Shown piece by piece: positions 1 through 8,845 of a stretch of DNA of 40,004 bases (its first letter is position 1; every line of letters starts with the position of its first letter). Source of the DNA: Bacteriovoracaceae bacterium. Lineage in GTDB: Bacteria; Bdellovibrionota; Bacteriovoracia; Bacteriovoracales; Bacteriovoracaceae. Location: NCBI GenBank assembly GCA_947461145.1, contig CANHJD010000004.1:1-40004 (forward strand), given 5' to 3'. The notes under the pieces were generated by a model. The model had not been told where the DNA came from, did not search any database, and worked only from the letters and a program-made list of their open reading frames with translations. Both the position numbers and the translations under genes were made by a program.

Positions 1-74
1 CGCATCATTGTCGACAAAGACTCGGATTTTCCTCACAATAGGAGGACATTTTAAACTGTTACTTGGAGATAAAT

Positions 75-1301
75 ATGGCAAAAATTAAAGTGGCCAATCC
101 TGTTGTTGAACTCGATGGCGACGAAATGACACGAATCATTTGGTCTTTTATCAAAGAAAAACTCATTACCCCTTACCTTGACGTAGATATTAAGTATTAC
201 GATCTAGGAATGGAAAATCGTGACAAGACTGATGATAAAGTTACGATAGAAGCTGCTGAAGCAATCAAAAAATATAATGTTGGTATCAAGTGTGCCACCA
301 TTACTCCGGATGAAAAGCGCGTTGAAGAATTCAAACTAAAACAAATGTGGAAGTCACCTAACGGCACCATCAGAAATATTCTTGATGGCACAGTTTTCCG
401 TGAACCAATCATCATCAACAACATCCCTCGCCTTGTTCCAGGATGGACTCAACCAATTGTTATTGGCCGTCATGCTTTTGGTGACCAGTACCGTGCAACT
501 GATACTGTGATTAAAGGTAAAGGAACTCTTAAAATGAGCTTTACTGGCGAAGATGGTAAGACTCAGGAGTGGGAAGTTTATAATTTCAAAGGCAACGGCG
601 TCGCTATGTGTATGTACAATACTGAAGAGTCCATTCGTGGATTTGCTCAGTCTTGTTTTAATATGGCACTCGTTAAGGGCTGGCCACTTTACCTTTCAAC
701 AAAAAATACCATCCTTAAAAAGTATGATGGACAATTCAAAGATATCTTCCAAGATGTTTATGAGAAAGATTACAAGAAGAAATTTGAAGCTAAAGGCATT
801 GTGTACGAACACCGTCTTATTGATGATATGGTTGCTTCTTGTATGAAATGGTCAGGCGGATTTGTTTGGGCCTGTAAAAACTACGACGGTGATGTTCAGT
901 CTGATACTGTCGCTCAAGGGTTTGGTTCTCTTGGTCTCATGACATCTGTTCTTCTTACTCCGGATGGAAAAACACTCGAAGCTGAAGCTGCTCACGGAAC
1001 AGTGACTCGTCACTATCGTCTTCATCAGCAAGGTAAACCAACTTCAACGAATCCAATTGCCTCAATTTTTGCATGGACCAGAGGTCTTCTTCACCGTGGA
1101 AAGCTTGATGGAAATAAAGAGTTGATCAGCTTTTGCGAAACTCTTGAAGCTGTTTGTATTCAGACTGTTGAAGAAGGAAAAATGACCAAAGATCTTGCTG
1201 CCTGTATTCATGGCGATAAGGTAACTGCGGACAAGTACCTCACAACAGAAGACTTCCTTGAAGCTATCAATAAAAACCTTCAGAAAAAAATTCAAATGTA
1301 A
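75..1301 (+). CDS. icd: NADP-dependent isocitrate dehydrogenase (eukaryote-type, homodimeric)
   Basis: Catalyses oxidative decarboxylation of isocitrate to 2-oxoglutarate with NADP+ in the cytosolic TCA cycle. The 408-residue product matches the IDH1/IDH2-like class, not the E. coli-type enzyme, in length and motifs: N-terminal [12 protein letters not shown], then [14 protein letters not shown], the substrate loop [32 protein letters not shown], and the C-terminal [12 protein letters not shown] and [13 protein letters not shown]. The reading frame opens with a TTG at 63, but GGAG at 65-68 sits six bases before the ATG at 75, and the family normally begins at MAKIKV. It stands alone and is followed directly by a strong terminator. 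Family assignment is firm. Confidence 0.96.
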   Translation: MAKIKVANPVVELDGDEMTRIIWSFIKEKLITPYLDVDIKYYDLGMENRDKTDDKVTIEAAEAIKKYNVGIKCATITPDEKRVEEFKLKQMWKSPNGTIRNILDGTVFREPIIINNIPRLVPGWTQPIVIGRHAFGDQYRATDTVIKGKGTLKMSFTGEDGKTQEWEVYNFKGNGVAMCMYNTEESIRGFAQSCFNMALVKGWPLYLSTKNTILKKYDGQFKDIFQDVYEKDYKKKFEAKGIVYEHRLIDDMVASCMKWSGGFVWACKNYDGDVQSDTVAQGFGSLGLMTSVLLTPDGKTLEAEAAHGTVTRHYRLHQQGKPTSTNPIASIFAWTRGLLHRGKLDGNKELISFCETLEAVCIQTVEEGKMTKDLAACIHGDKVTADKYLTTEDFLEAINKNLQKKIQM

Positions 1302-1305
1302 TTAT

Positions 1306-1334
1306 AAAAGCCCCTTTTCGGAGGGGCTTTTTTT
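1306..1334 (+). terminator. Rho-independent terminator of icd
   Basis: AAGCCCC (1308-1314) pairs with GGGGCTT (1323-1329) around a TTTTCGGA loop and is followed by a T-tract. It begins 6 bases after the icd stop and ends just upstream of the ppx start. Confidence 0.9.
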
Positions 1335-1346
1335 GGTACCAACCTC

Positions 1347-2297
1347 ATGCCAAGCTTTATTCACAAGGCCCTAAATCGCGAAACTCTGGCGGCCATTGAT
1401 CTTGGCTCAAATGCTCTGCGTGCGAGTATTGCAGTTAAAACCACCGATGGCATTGAAGTTCTTAAAAATATCAGAGTTCCTCTTCGCTTAGGTGAAGATG
1501 TTTTTGCCTTGGGCAGAATCTCTGATGAAAAAATGCAATTAACTGAAGAGGCTTTTATCAGACTTCTTCATCTATTTACTGAATACAATGTCACAATGGC
1601 CGCTGCAAAAGCAACTTCGGCCATGCGAGATTCAAGAAATGGAGCTGAACTCATAAAGCGAATAAAACAATATACTGGAATTGAAATTGAGACCATTTCA
1701 GGAATAGAAGAAGCCAAACTCATCTTTTCTGCTGTTCAAGGCCAGATCTCCATGGAAAAGAAAACGGCTCTCATGATGGATATTGGAGGCGGGAGCACTG
1801 AACTTATTGTCGTTAAGGATAATCAAATTCTCGACGTTCACAGCTTTAATGTAGGAACTGTAAGACTACTAAGATATAAAAACCAGGAAGAACTAGAACT
1901 TAGAATCCGCCTGCAAGTCCAAAAGATGATTCGCTTCATTGAAAAACATCTTGGGAAAAAAAAGCCTGATCTCTTTATTGGAACAGGTGGAAACCTTAGA
2001 CGTATCGGAAAAATTAGAAAAAAAATTTTAGGAAAAGAAACTTCTCAAATGGCCCTTTATCGTGAAGTGGCCCATATGGATGAAATTCTCTTTAGTATGT
2101 CTTATGTCGATCGTATTCGAAGACTTGAGCTAGACCAAAACCGTGCTGATGTTATTTTACCGGCAATTATGCTAACGAAAATTCTCATGGATGAGCTAAA
2201 GATAGATAAAATTCATCTACCCAGAGTTGGTCTTAAAGAAGGGATTATTCTTTCCATGCTTTCTGAGATTCCAAAGAAATTTATTCTTAAAGACTAG
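1347..2297 (+). CDS. ppx: Ppx/GppA-family exopolyphosphatase, short form
   Basis: Predicted to release phosphate from polyphosphate, or to hydrolyse (p)ppGpp-related pentaphosphate, as an ASKHA-fold phosphatase. Visible motifs are the phosphate-1 loop AAIDLGSNALRASIAV near residue 15, ATSAMRDSRNG, ISGIEEAKLIFSAV, the phosphate-2 loop MMDIGGGSTELIVV near residue 147, and GLKEGIILSM at the end. At 316 residues it has only the two ASKHA domains and lacks the C-terminal HD-like extension of E. coli Ppx or GppA (about 500 residues). It converges on sixA and ppk: its TAG and the sixA TAG share the bases CTAG at 2294-2297. The neighbours make polyphosphate the likely substrate, but Ppx and GppA activities cannot be separated from sequence alone. 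Confidence 0.88.
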   Translation: MPSFIHKALNRETLAAIDLGSNALRASIAVKTTDGIEVLKNIRVPLRLGEDVFALGRISDEKMQLTEEAFIRLLHLFTEYNVTMAAAKATSAMRDSRNGAELIKRIKQYTGIEIETISGIEEAKLIFSAVQGQISMEKKTALMMDIGGGSTELIVVKDNQILDVHSFNVGTVRLLRYKNQEELELRIRLQVQKMIRFIEKHLGKKKPDLFIGTGGNLRRIGKIRKKILGKETSQMALYREVAHMDEILFSMSYVDRIRRLELDQNRADVILPAIMLTKILMDELKIDKIHLPRVGLKEGIILSMLSEIPKKFILKD

Positions 2298-2788
2298 TCA
2301 GTTACCACTTTCAAAAATTTTGGACTGATTAAAAGCTCTAAATTAAACCCTTCCCACATTCTTCCCTCTAAAACACAGATTCCACCTTTTTTAATGGTCA
2401 TAAAATCATGTTCTGGGTGTAGGGCCAACAGGCTTGCAATAACCGTAGTGAGATGGGGGTCATGGCCTACGAAGGCGTAACATCCATCGGCCGGCAAAAA
2501 TGAGATGTATTCAACCAGATGAAGTGGATCATCTAAAATATCCAAATCCCCCATCAGCTCAAGGTCAGCCTCTTGGTAATAATTCCAAAAAATTTCGGCC
2601 GATTGTATCGCACGAGCAAGTGGAGAGGAAAAAATCACATCTATTTTTTCTTCATATCTTTTAAAATGTTTGAAAGTTTTATTTAGACGTCTGATCCCCT
2701 CGTCGGTGAGAGTTCTTTCAAAGTCCGCATCTTGATTCAGAGAAAAATGACCTTCGGCCAATCCGTGTCTTACAAAAATTAATTTCAC
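2294..2788 (-). CDS. sixA: SixA-like phosphohistidine phosphatase (histidine phosphatase superfamily)
   Basis: A small single-domain member (164 residues) of the histidine phosphatase branch. It has the catalytic RHG box in FVRHGLAEG (residues 5-13), the arginine-containing FSSPLARAIQSAEIF around residue 54, and the second histidine in FVGHDPHLT. SixA proteins dephosphorylate phosphohistidine on signalling proteins. Here the gene follows ppk with a GTGA overlap (GTG start at 2788), so it is translationally coupled to a kinase that itself carries a phosphohistidine intermediate. A role on PPK or on phosphotransfer proteins is inference. The RHG family assignment is secure, the exact substrate is not. 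Confidence 0.85.
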   Translation of the reverse strand: MKLIFVRHGLAEGHFSLNQDADFERTLTDEGIRRLNKTFKHFKRYEEKIDVIFSSPLARAIQSAEIFWNYYQEADLELMGDLDILDDPLHLVEYISFLPADGCYAFVGHDPHLTTVIASLLALHPEHDFMTIKKGGICVLEGRMWEGFNLELLISPKFLKVVTD

Positions 2789-4911
2789 GTAATTACCTTT
2801 TCCCTATTAACTGTTTTATTCATGAGCTGAAGATGAGTTCCCTTCTCGGCATCATTATCTTTTGGAATCATTTGAGTATAACTTCCATCGTGATTTAGGA
2901 CCCATGCTTGGCGATTATCCAGAAGCATGACTTCAATGAATTCCCAAAGCTTATCTTTCAATTTATTATCATAAATGGGTGTAATTAGCTCCACTCGATT
3001 GTGAAGATTTCTATGCATCCAGTCAGCAGAGCCGATGAAAAACTCTCCTTCATGAATATTTTCACTACCATTAGCGAAATAAAATACTCTTGAGTGCTCA
3101 AGGAATCTTCCAATAATTGAAATGACCTTTATGTTCTCTGAAAGCTTTTTTATCCCAGGCTTAAGACAACAAAAGCCTCTAACGATTAAAATTATTTCTA
3201 CCCCTGCCATACTCGCTTCATAAAGTGATTCGGTAATGACTTCATCTTCCATAGAATTCATCTTGGCGATAATTCGCGCTGGCTTGCCAGCTTTTTTATT
3301 TTTTATTTCCTGTTGAATCTTATTCATGAAAGTCGATTTCATGTTTATGGGAGCAATTAGTAACTCATTATAATCTGTCTTAAGCGAACTACCAGTGAGG
3401 TAGTTAAACACTTCAATCACTTCACTACAAAGAAGTTGATTACAGGTCATTAGTCCAAGATCTGTATAAAGATTTGAAGTTTGAGAATGATAGTTCCCTG
3501 TCCCAATATGAGCGTAGCTCATTATTTCACCATCACTCTCTTTTCTAATAACAAGAGACGTTTTTGTATGGGTTTTAAGCCCCAAAATTCCATACACAAC
3601 ATGGACACCCGCATCTTCAAGCTTTTGGGCCCACACGATATTTCTTTGCTCATCAAAGCGCGCCTTCAATTCAACAAGTGCAACAACTTGCTTGCCTTTT
3701 TCAGCGGCCTTGATCAGATTCTTAATAAACGGAGAATTATCCCCAGTCCGATAAAGGGTCATTTTGATAGTTAAAACATTCGGATCATCGGCCGCTGCAG
3801 CAATAAATCTCTCTACGGTCCCTGAGAAACTTTCATAGGGATGATGAACGAGAATATCCCCTTGTCGAATCAGACCGAAGATATTGGGATTTTCAATAAA
3901 GCCCTTTGGAATGATCGGGGACCATGGTTTAAATTTAAGTTTTGGAAGATCAAGATCGACAATACTTTTTAAGATTGTAAAATCGATTGGAAAGTCCATT
4001 TCATAAATATCTTCATCTAAAATTTCTAAAGAATCTTTTAAGAAACTCGTCACACTTGGGTCAGTAGATTTATGAATTTCAAGCCTCACACATTCAGCAA
4101 GTCTTCTCTCTTTAATTCCCTCTTCTACAAGGATTAAAAGATCCTGCGCCTCATCCTCTCGATGATCGACATCAGCATTTCGTGACACCCGAAATGGAAC
4201 CGTCTGTTGAATCTCCATACCTGGATAAAGCAAATGAAGATTTGAGCGTACCAAAGTTACAGTGGTAACAAAACGGAATTTCTTTTCTCCTTCATGACGA
4301 GGCAGCTGAATAAGACCAGGTATCACTTCAGGAATTTTTACTCTCGAAAAGAGGATGGAATCTTTTTCGGGGTTCTTCAAAATAAGTCCTAAAGAATAGG
4401 ATAAGTTTGAAATGAAGGGAAAAGGATGTCCAGGATCGACGGAAAGTGGGGTCAAAACTGGAAAGATCTTACGCCTAAAATAACTATTTAAATTTTCCTG
4501 ATCTTCGTGACCAAGATCTTCAAAGTCGTAAATATAAATATCATTCCGTTCAAGTTCCGCAACAAGATCAAAGTAGATGATTCTTTGCTTTTCTAGGTCT
4601 ACGTTGATGTGCTTCCTGATGGCTATTAATTGTTCTTGTGGTGTTTGACCATCAACCGAGCGATGTGTGATTCCTGAACTAATTTGATGTTTCAGGTATC
4701 CGATCCTCTTCATCACAAATTCATCAAGATTTGACGAAAAGATAATAAGAAATCTCAACCTCTCTAAAACGGGGTTTCTTTTATCAGATGCCTCGTGCAA
4801 AACTCTTCGGTTAAACTGAAGCCAAGAGATATCCCTGTTGAGAAAGTGGTTTGGATCCACATTAAAATTGATCTTTTTAGGTTGCCGGCCATTGGTCCGT
4901 CTTTTGCGCAT
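2785..4911 (-). CDS. ppk: Polyphosphate kinase 1
   Basis: Reversibly polymerises the gamma-phosphate of ATP into inorganic polyphosphate. The 708-residue product covers the whole PPK1 family: N-terminal NRDISWLQFNRRVLHEA and FSSNLDEFVMKR, the middle ELKARFDEQRN region, the catalytic block AHIGTGNYHS whose first histidine (residue 468) matches the autophosphorylated histidine of E. coli PPK1, then LYTDLGLMT, and the second conserved histidine in LEHSRVFYF. It is the first gene of a two-gene operon with sixA. A near-perfect copy of the recurrent TGTC-N9-GACA palindrome lies 13 bases upstream of its ATG (4924-4940), so it may be part of that regulon. Polyphosphate usually supports stress survival and energy storage. 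Confidence 0.97.
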   Translation of the reverse strand: MRKRRTNGRQPKKINFNVDPNHFLNRDISWLQFNRRVLHEASDKRNPVLERLRFLIIFSSNLDEFVMKRIGYLKHQISSGITHRSVDGQTPQEQLIAIRKHINVDLEKQRIIYFDLVAELERNDIYIYDFEDLGHEDQENLNSYFRRKIFPVLTPLSVDPGHPFPFISNLSYSLGLILKNPEKDSILFSRVKIPEVIPGLIQLPRHEGEKKFRFVTTVTLVRSNLHLLYPGMEIQQTVPFRVSRNADVDHREDEAQDLLILVEEGIKERRLAECVRLEIHKSTDPSVTSFLKDSLEILDEDIYEMDFPIDFTILKSIVDLDLPKLKFKPWSPIIPKGFIENPNIFGLIRQGDILVHHPYESFSGTVERFIAAAADDPNVLTIKMTLYRTGDNSPFIKNLIKAAEKGKQVVALVELKARFDEQRNIVWAQKLEDAGVHVVYGILGLKTHTKTSLVIRKESDGEIMSYAHIGTGNYHSQTSNLYTDLGLMTCNQLLCSEVIEVFNYLTGSSLKTDYNELLIAPINMKSTFMNKIQQEIKNKKAGKPARIIAKMNSMEDEVITESLYEASMAGVEIILIVRGFCCLKPGIKKLSENIKVISIIGRFLEHSRVFYFANGSENIHEGEFFIGSADWMHRNLHNRVELITPIYDNKLKDKLWEFIEVMLLDNRQAWVLNHDGSYTQMIPKDNDAEKGTHLQLMNKTVNREKVIT

Positions 4912-4923
4912 AGTATTCCGAAG

Positions 4924-4940
4924 TGTCTAAAGTTTAGGCA
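4924..4940. promoter_or_regulatory. Palindromic motif copy 1 (TGTC-N9-GGCA)
   Basis: TGTC, then TAAAGTTTA, then GGCA, differing from the other copies by one base in the right half-site. It lies 13 bases upstream of the ppk ATG, in the 226-base gap between ppk and the divergent exported-protein gene. Confidence 0.5.
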
Positions 4941-5137
4941 TTAGGCCCAGGATCGTGAAAATATTAGTCGATTCCCAACTCTTATTTTATTAAGAGCTTG
5001 CTCTCAAGACAAGTAAATAACCCCCTGAAATAAATGCCATTCTTGTGCCCGAATAGTGAAGTTTTTTAGATGGGATACAGTTGGCATAGGACTCGCAAAG
5101 TACAAGGTAATCTAGTTTATTTTTATGGGGGTCTTTT

Positions 5138-6133
5138 ATGTCACGAAATCAACATTTTTTGGCCTTATTGCCACTTCTCTCAGTCTTAACAATGGCCCCA
5201 GCAGAAATTAAACCACAAGCAAACTATCGCTCTCTTGCCTCTGTTGAAGAAGTAAAACAGTCTGCTTATCCCAAATATGATGCAAGAGCAGAGAAAATTG
5301 ATCGCTCTCAAATTCAAATAAGCGCTGATCTTGATTTATCAGCTTTCTCCAAAAAGGGAGAGGACTTTCGCGAGAAACTACTTAAAGAGAGAAAAGAATA
5401 TAAAGTTGATGAGGTAAACAAGGAAGCCGTTGCTAGCCAGAAGAAAAGGATAGAAGACCTTGTGATAGGCATGGTTGAACTTGAAGAGAATGCAAGAACT
5501 CTCAAAGAGAAGAAGGTCTGGACAGAAATGGGTGAAGAGATTGCTCAGAAAACCATGGCCGAATTAAAGACGACCCTTGAAAGTTTATTACAGGATGAAA
5601 TTGAAAATGAAGTTATCGTCTTAAAAGATGAATCTAAGACGAAAGCACCTAGTTCCCTTTGTGACTTAGAAGAAAAGAATAAAATTCTTACTAAACAAGT
5701 AGAAGATCTTTTAGCAGAACAGAAAAGAATTCTAGAATCTATGACAGGAATGAGTAGCATGATGGTAGAAATGAACCAACGCCTCCAGCAAGCTCAACAA
5801 CCCTATTCCATACCAAGCTGGTTGATGGCCGGCTCCTTAGTTAATCCTCAGTTTCAGTATCCCTATATGGCGGGCCCAACCATAATCATGGTCACTAACT
5901 CTCAGGCCCCCCAGGCTGAAATGAATTTTATCGGAGGATCGAATCCACATTTAGGTCAGCAAAATTTTGATCAAAATATTCAATCTGGGCAGTATCAACT
6001 TGGCCCACAGATTTACCCTATTCAAAATAACTATTTTTCACCTGCTCCATTCTCGTCTCCAGTAATAAGTGATCCAAATTCATTTAATTTTGGCCAGGTG
6101 GGTATGGGCCAATTCTCCCCGCTGACAGTTTAA
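5138..6133 (+). CDS. Exported coiled-coil protein with Pro/Gln-rich tail, unknown function
   Basis: Not recognised. The 331-residue product begins with a probable signal peptide (MSRNQHFLALLPLLSVLTMAPA). From about residue 60 to 215 it is highly charged and heptad-like, with coiled-coil stretches (EEKNKILTKQVEDLLAEQKR) ending in MSSMMVEMNQRLQQAQQ. The last third is low in charge and rich in Pro, Gln, Asn and Tyr, as in a disordered or surface-exposed tail. A GGGGG Shine-Dalgarno run lies 6 bases before the ATG. It is a single gene with its own perfect terminator. A structural or envelope-associated role is possible but unproven. Confidence 0.75.
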   Translation: MSRNQHFLALLPLLSVLTMAPAEIKPQANYRSLASVEEVKQSAYPKYDARAEKIDRSQIQISADLDLSAFSKKGEDFREKLLKERKEYKVDEVNKEAVASQKKRIEDLVIGMVELEENARTLKEKKVWTEMGEEIAQKTMAELKTTLESLLQDEIENEVIVLKDESKTKAPSSLCDLEEKNKILTKQVEDLLAEQKRILESMTGMSSMMVEMNQRLQQAQQPYSIPSWLMAGSLVNPQFQYPYMAGPTIIMVTNSQAPQAEMNFIGGSNPHLGQQNFDQNIQSGQYQLGPQIYPIQNNYFSPAPFSSPVISDPNSFNFGQVGMGQFSPLTV

Positions 6134-6148
6134 ATCAACTTCTCCTCT

Positions 6149-6176
6149 ACGCTCACCAAGTGGTGAGCGTTTTTTT
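6149..6176 (+). terminator. Rho-independent terminator after the coiled-coil protein gene
   Basis: ACGCTCACCA (6149-6158) and TGGTGAGCGT (6161-6170) form a perfect stem followed by a T-run. It starts 15 bases after the stop codon. Confidence 0.92.
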
Positions 6177-6232
6177 CCTCATGAATAAAATTTTCTTTCC
6201 GAAAAGTCATTCAACCCAACTGCGAGGGGTGA

Positions 6233-6475
6233 ATGAAAGAATTAAAAAATCTTGATAAAGAAAAATTACTTATCCGAGCCTGCCATACTTGCACGAAACT
6301 TACTGAATCAACTTATGAAATCGAAAGATGCTCGCACTGCAGCAAAGCGTTCCTTCCCCTACGCTATTTTGAAAAAATTCACGACTTTAAAGGCGAAAGT
6401 TGGCAGAAACACTTCTCCCCAGCAGATGAGATGGAGAATGAAGATTTGATCAAAGGTCTGTTTGTTTTGTGGTGA
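6233..6475 (+). CDS. Small zinc-finger-like protein (two CxxC knuckles)
   Basis: An 80-residue cytosolic protein with no signal peptide. It contains CHTC and CSHC about 15 residues apart (residues 17-20 and 33-36), a typical four-cysteine zinc knuckle, followed by a charged, aromatic C-terminus. GAGGGG lies just upstream of the ATG. The gene is 19 bases ahead of recJ on the same strand, so the two are probably co-transcribed. Function unknown; a structural zinc site is the only inference the sequence supports. Confidence 0.7.
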   Translation: MKELKNLDKEKLLIRACHTCTKLTESTYEIERCSHCSKAFLPLRYFEKIHDFKGESWQKHFSPADEMENEDLIKGLFVLW

Positions 6476-6494
6476 TCTATGCTAGTTTCTAAGA

Positions 6495-8210
6495 ATGGAA
6501 CTTACATCAAACTCAACCACTTCTCCTCTACATCCAGTTCTTATTCGCCTTTTTAAAAAACGAGCTCTTACCCCTCAGGCCATTCAAGAAATGCTTTCTT
6601 GGAATCTTAAAGACATTCCGGATGTCACAAAAATGATAGATCTGCAGAAAGCCTCGGAGAGAATACTCAAAGCGATGAGTGAAAATGAGAAGATTGGCAT
6701 TTATGGTGACTATGATGTTGATGGCACCACGTCCTGCGCTCTGCTTTGGCATTTCTTTAATATGATTGGTATTGAAGTTGAAGTGTTTCAGCCTTCTCGA
6801 TTCATTGAAGGCTATGGAGTCCATGTTTCATCAATTGATAATGCAATTGAGAAAAATGTAAAAGTTCTCATCACAGTTGATTGCGGTATTTCTGCCACAT
6901 CAACTGCGGACTATGCTCAGGGTAAACTTGATCTGATAATTACTGATCATCATAAAGACGCTGCTCCTCATATTCCTCGCGCCTATGCAGTCATAAACCC
7001 CTGTCGCCGTGATGAGGCCGAAGATTCTACTCTGCGCACTCTTGCAGGGGTCGGAGTCGCTTTTGCCCTTGCTCTACAAATTAAAAATGATCTTTTAAAA
7101 ATAGGTAAAGAAACCCCGTCCATCTACTCGCTTTTACAATTTGTTGCCATTGGGACAATTTCTGATTTGGCACCAATGAGTGCGCTAAATTTGCGTCTTA
7201 CTCGTCACGGATTAAAGCAAATTCCTTCAACTCAGTATCCTGGTCTCAGAGCATTTTTCTCCCCCGAAGAATTAAATGTAAATTCTATTTCTAGCGAAAA
7301 GATTGGCTTCCATGTTGGGCCCCATATTAATTCTAAAGGAAGACTTGATCACCCTGAGAGGGCGCTCAGACAATTAATTGCTAAAGATTTCACTGAAGCA
7401 AGAGAACACTACTCTCACCTTGAACTCGCCAATAGAGATCGTCGCCTGATTCAAGCCGAAGTTTTTAGTGAAGCAAAAGAAGATGTCATCCAAGATTTAA
7501 ATGGCAATGAACTTCTCATCAATATGCTTTACCGGCCACATTGGCACGAAGGAGTAATAGGAATCGTTGCCTCAAAGCTAGTGGAAACATTTGAAGTTCC
7601 CGCTATTGTTTTCACAAATGCTGAGGAAGATGGAGTCATAAAAGCAAGCTGTAGAAGTGCTGGAGAATTAAATATCTTTGATCTACTTGATCAATGCAAA
7701 GAATTTTTCATAAAGTTTGGAGGCCACAAAGCCGCCGCTGGCCTTTCAATGAAGAAAGAAAACTATCTCCCCTTTAAAGCAAAAATGAATGATCTTCTGA
7801 TGGAGATTCCCCTCAACCTTAGGACCAAAACATCTAGTTTTGACATCGAAATTGGCCTCGAAGAAATTGACTCAAAACTGGTTAAAGACCTTGAAACCCT
7901 AGAACCTTTTGGTCCTGGGAATCAAAGACCTATTTTTCGCATGAAAAACGCCCAGATTTCATCTTACAGAATCATGAAGGATGCTCATGTAAGGTGGACC
8001 TTCAGCTCCCCTGGCGCTCATAAATCAACAATTCAGGGGGTCAGCTTTAATTATCTTGGAAAATGGAATGAACCAACCCCTGAAGAACTCTTTCAGCTTC
8101 AGGCAAAATCTGGCATAACAGTGCAGTTTACCCTGGGTATTAATCGATTCAATGGTAATGAGAGCATCCAGTTAATGGTTGAACGTATTATTCCTGGTCA
8201 GGTTAGCTAA
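6495..8210 (+). CDS. recJ: Single-stranded-DNA-specific exonuclease RecJ
   Basis: A 5'-3' single-strand exonuclease for recombination and mismatch or base-excision repair. The 571-residue length matches bacterial RecJ. The DHH-family metal motifs are in order: GIYGDYDVDGTTS (motif I, near residue 63), ITVDCGIS (II), IITDHH (III), NPCRRDE, LAGVGVAFAL and GTISDLAP (IV). The DHHA1 part follows with KASCRSAGELNIFDLL and the glycine-rich FGGHKAAAGLSM. The C-terminal OB-like region, including LEPFGPGNQRPIF, is intact. No strong Shine-Dalgarno is visible before the ATG at 6495, consistent with coupling to the small upstream gene. Confidence 0.96.
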   Translation: MELTSNSTTSPLHPVLIRLFKKRALTPQAIQEMLSWNLKDIPDVTKMIDLQKASERILKAMSENEKIGIYGDYDVDGTTSCALLWHFFNMIGIEVEVFQPSRFIEGYGVHVSSIDNAIEKNVKVLITVDCGISATSTADYAQGKLDLIITDHHKDAAPHIPRAYAVINPCRRDEAEDSTLRTLAGVGVAFALALQIKNDLLKIGKETPSIYSLLQFVAIGTISDLAPMSALNLRLTRHGLKQIPSTQYPGLRAFFSPEELNVNSISSEKIGFHVGPHINSKGRLDHPERALRQLIAKDFTEAREHYSHLELANRDRRLIQAEVFSEAKEDVIQDLNGNELLINMLYRPHWHEGVIGIVASKLVETFEVPAIVFTNAEEDGVIKASCRSAGELNIFDLLDQCKEFFIKFGGHKAAAGLSMKKENYLPFKAKMNDLLMEIPLNLRTKTSSFDIEIGLEEIDSKLVKDLETLEPFGPGNQRPIFRMKNAQISSYRIMKDAHVRWTFSSPGAHKSTIQGVSFNYLGKWNEPTPEELFQLQAKSGITVQFTLGINRFNGNESIQLMVERIIPGQVS

Positions 8211-8327
8211 CCTAAGAAGATTCTGGTACTTGGCCAAGGTTTTCAGAGTATTTTTTCTCCCAACAAATATTCCCATCCATTAGATTGATAAAAGTTATTT
8301 CTTTAACTTTTAAAATGGAGGTCAAAA

Positions 8328-8807
8328 ATGAAACATTTTTTAGCAACACTTGTCCTATCGACGACACTTTTGACGTCATTTGCAAGAGCAAATGATGAAA
8401 CACGACTTTGTAGCAATATTGTCAAAAGACAATTACCCATGTTGGAACATACTAACGAATTCGCTACAAATGACTTGGTACTTTTCTCTTTCTTCTCAAT
8501 GCCAATAATCCTTTTATTTCCACCTACGGCCGTAGTCGTTACTGCGCCGATATATTTTAAGGCCCGAGCAGTCATTAAAGTGAAAAATGCAAAAGACCTA
8601 TTAGCAATTTATGACGAAGCGGCAAATGAAGGTGGGAAAAAGACTAAGAAGCTCTATAGAAAGCTCTTAAAAATGCACCCTAGTTCGGAACTTACATACG
8701 AAGAATTTCTTGGGGCGATCCATGAATCAGATCTTAATGGAACTGATTGCCAAAAAGAGCTACCTAAGAAAAAAGATATCATTACGATTGTTGAAGCAGA
8801 CGCATAA
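8328..8807 (+). CDS. Small exported protein with a hydrophobic segment, unknown
   Basis: A 159-residue protein with a clear signal peptide (MKHFLATLVLSTTLLTSFARA, probable cleavage before NDE). A strongly hydrophobic stretch at about residues 50-75 (LVLFSFFSMPIILLFPPTAVVV) is followed by a Lys-rich helical C-terminal half and two cysteines, one near each end. GGAGG lies 6 bases before the ATG. It is monocistronic with a perfect terminator. Like the neighbouring small exported proteins it pairs a signal peptide with a hydrophobic core, but I see no real sequence match to them. No family recognised. Confidence 0.75.
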   Translation: MKHFLATLVLSTTLLTSFARANDETRLCSNIVKRQLPMLEHTNEFATNDLVLFSFFSMPIILLFPPTAVVVTAPIYFKARAVIKVKNAKDLLAIYDEAANEGGKKTKKLYRKLLKMHPSSELTYEEFLGAIHESDLNGTDCQKELPKKKDIITIVEADA

Positions 8808-8813
8808 GACTTC

Positions 8814-8843
8814 AAGTCCCTGGCCTAGCGCCAGGGACTTTTA
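8814..8843 (+). terminator. Rho-independent terminator after the small exported protein gene
   Basis: AAGTCCCTGGC (8814-8824) pairs with GCCAGGGACTT (8830-8840) around a CTAGC loop, followed by TTTTA. It lies between two convergent genes. The T-run is on the plus strand only. Confidence 0.9.
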
Positions 8844-8845
8844 TA

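Noticed and set aside
41-62. AGGAGG with no start codon after it at the window edge
   Set aside because: Looks like a ribosome site, but no ORF opens at proper spacing; cannot be assigned.
553-846. 97-codon plus-strand ORF inside icd
   Set aside because: Out-of-frame shadow of a highly conserved enzyme gene.
4924-4940. Sigma-28-type promoter reading of TAAAGTTT
   Set aside because: The -35-like TAAAGTTT matches, but at 11 bases downstream there is no GCCGATAA-like element; the palindromic reading fits all copies better.
8423-8436. TGTC-N4-GACA inverted repeat in the small exported gene
   Set aside because: Spacer is 4, not 9, and it lies inside coding sequence; not counted as a motif copy.
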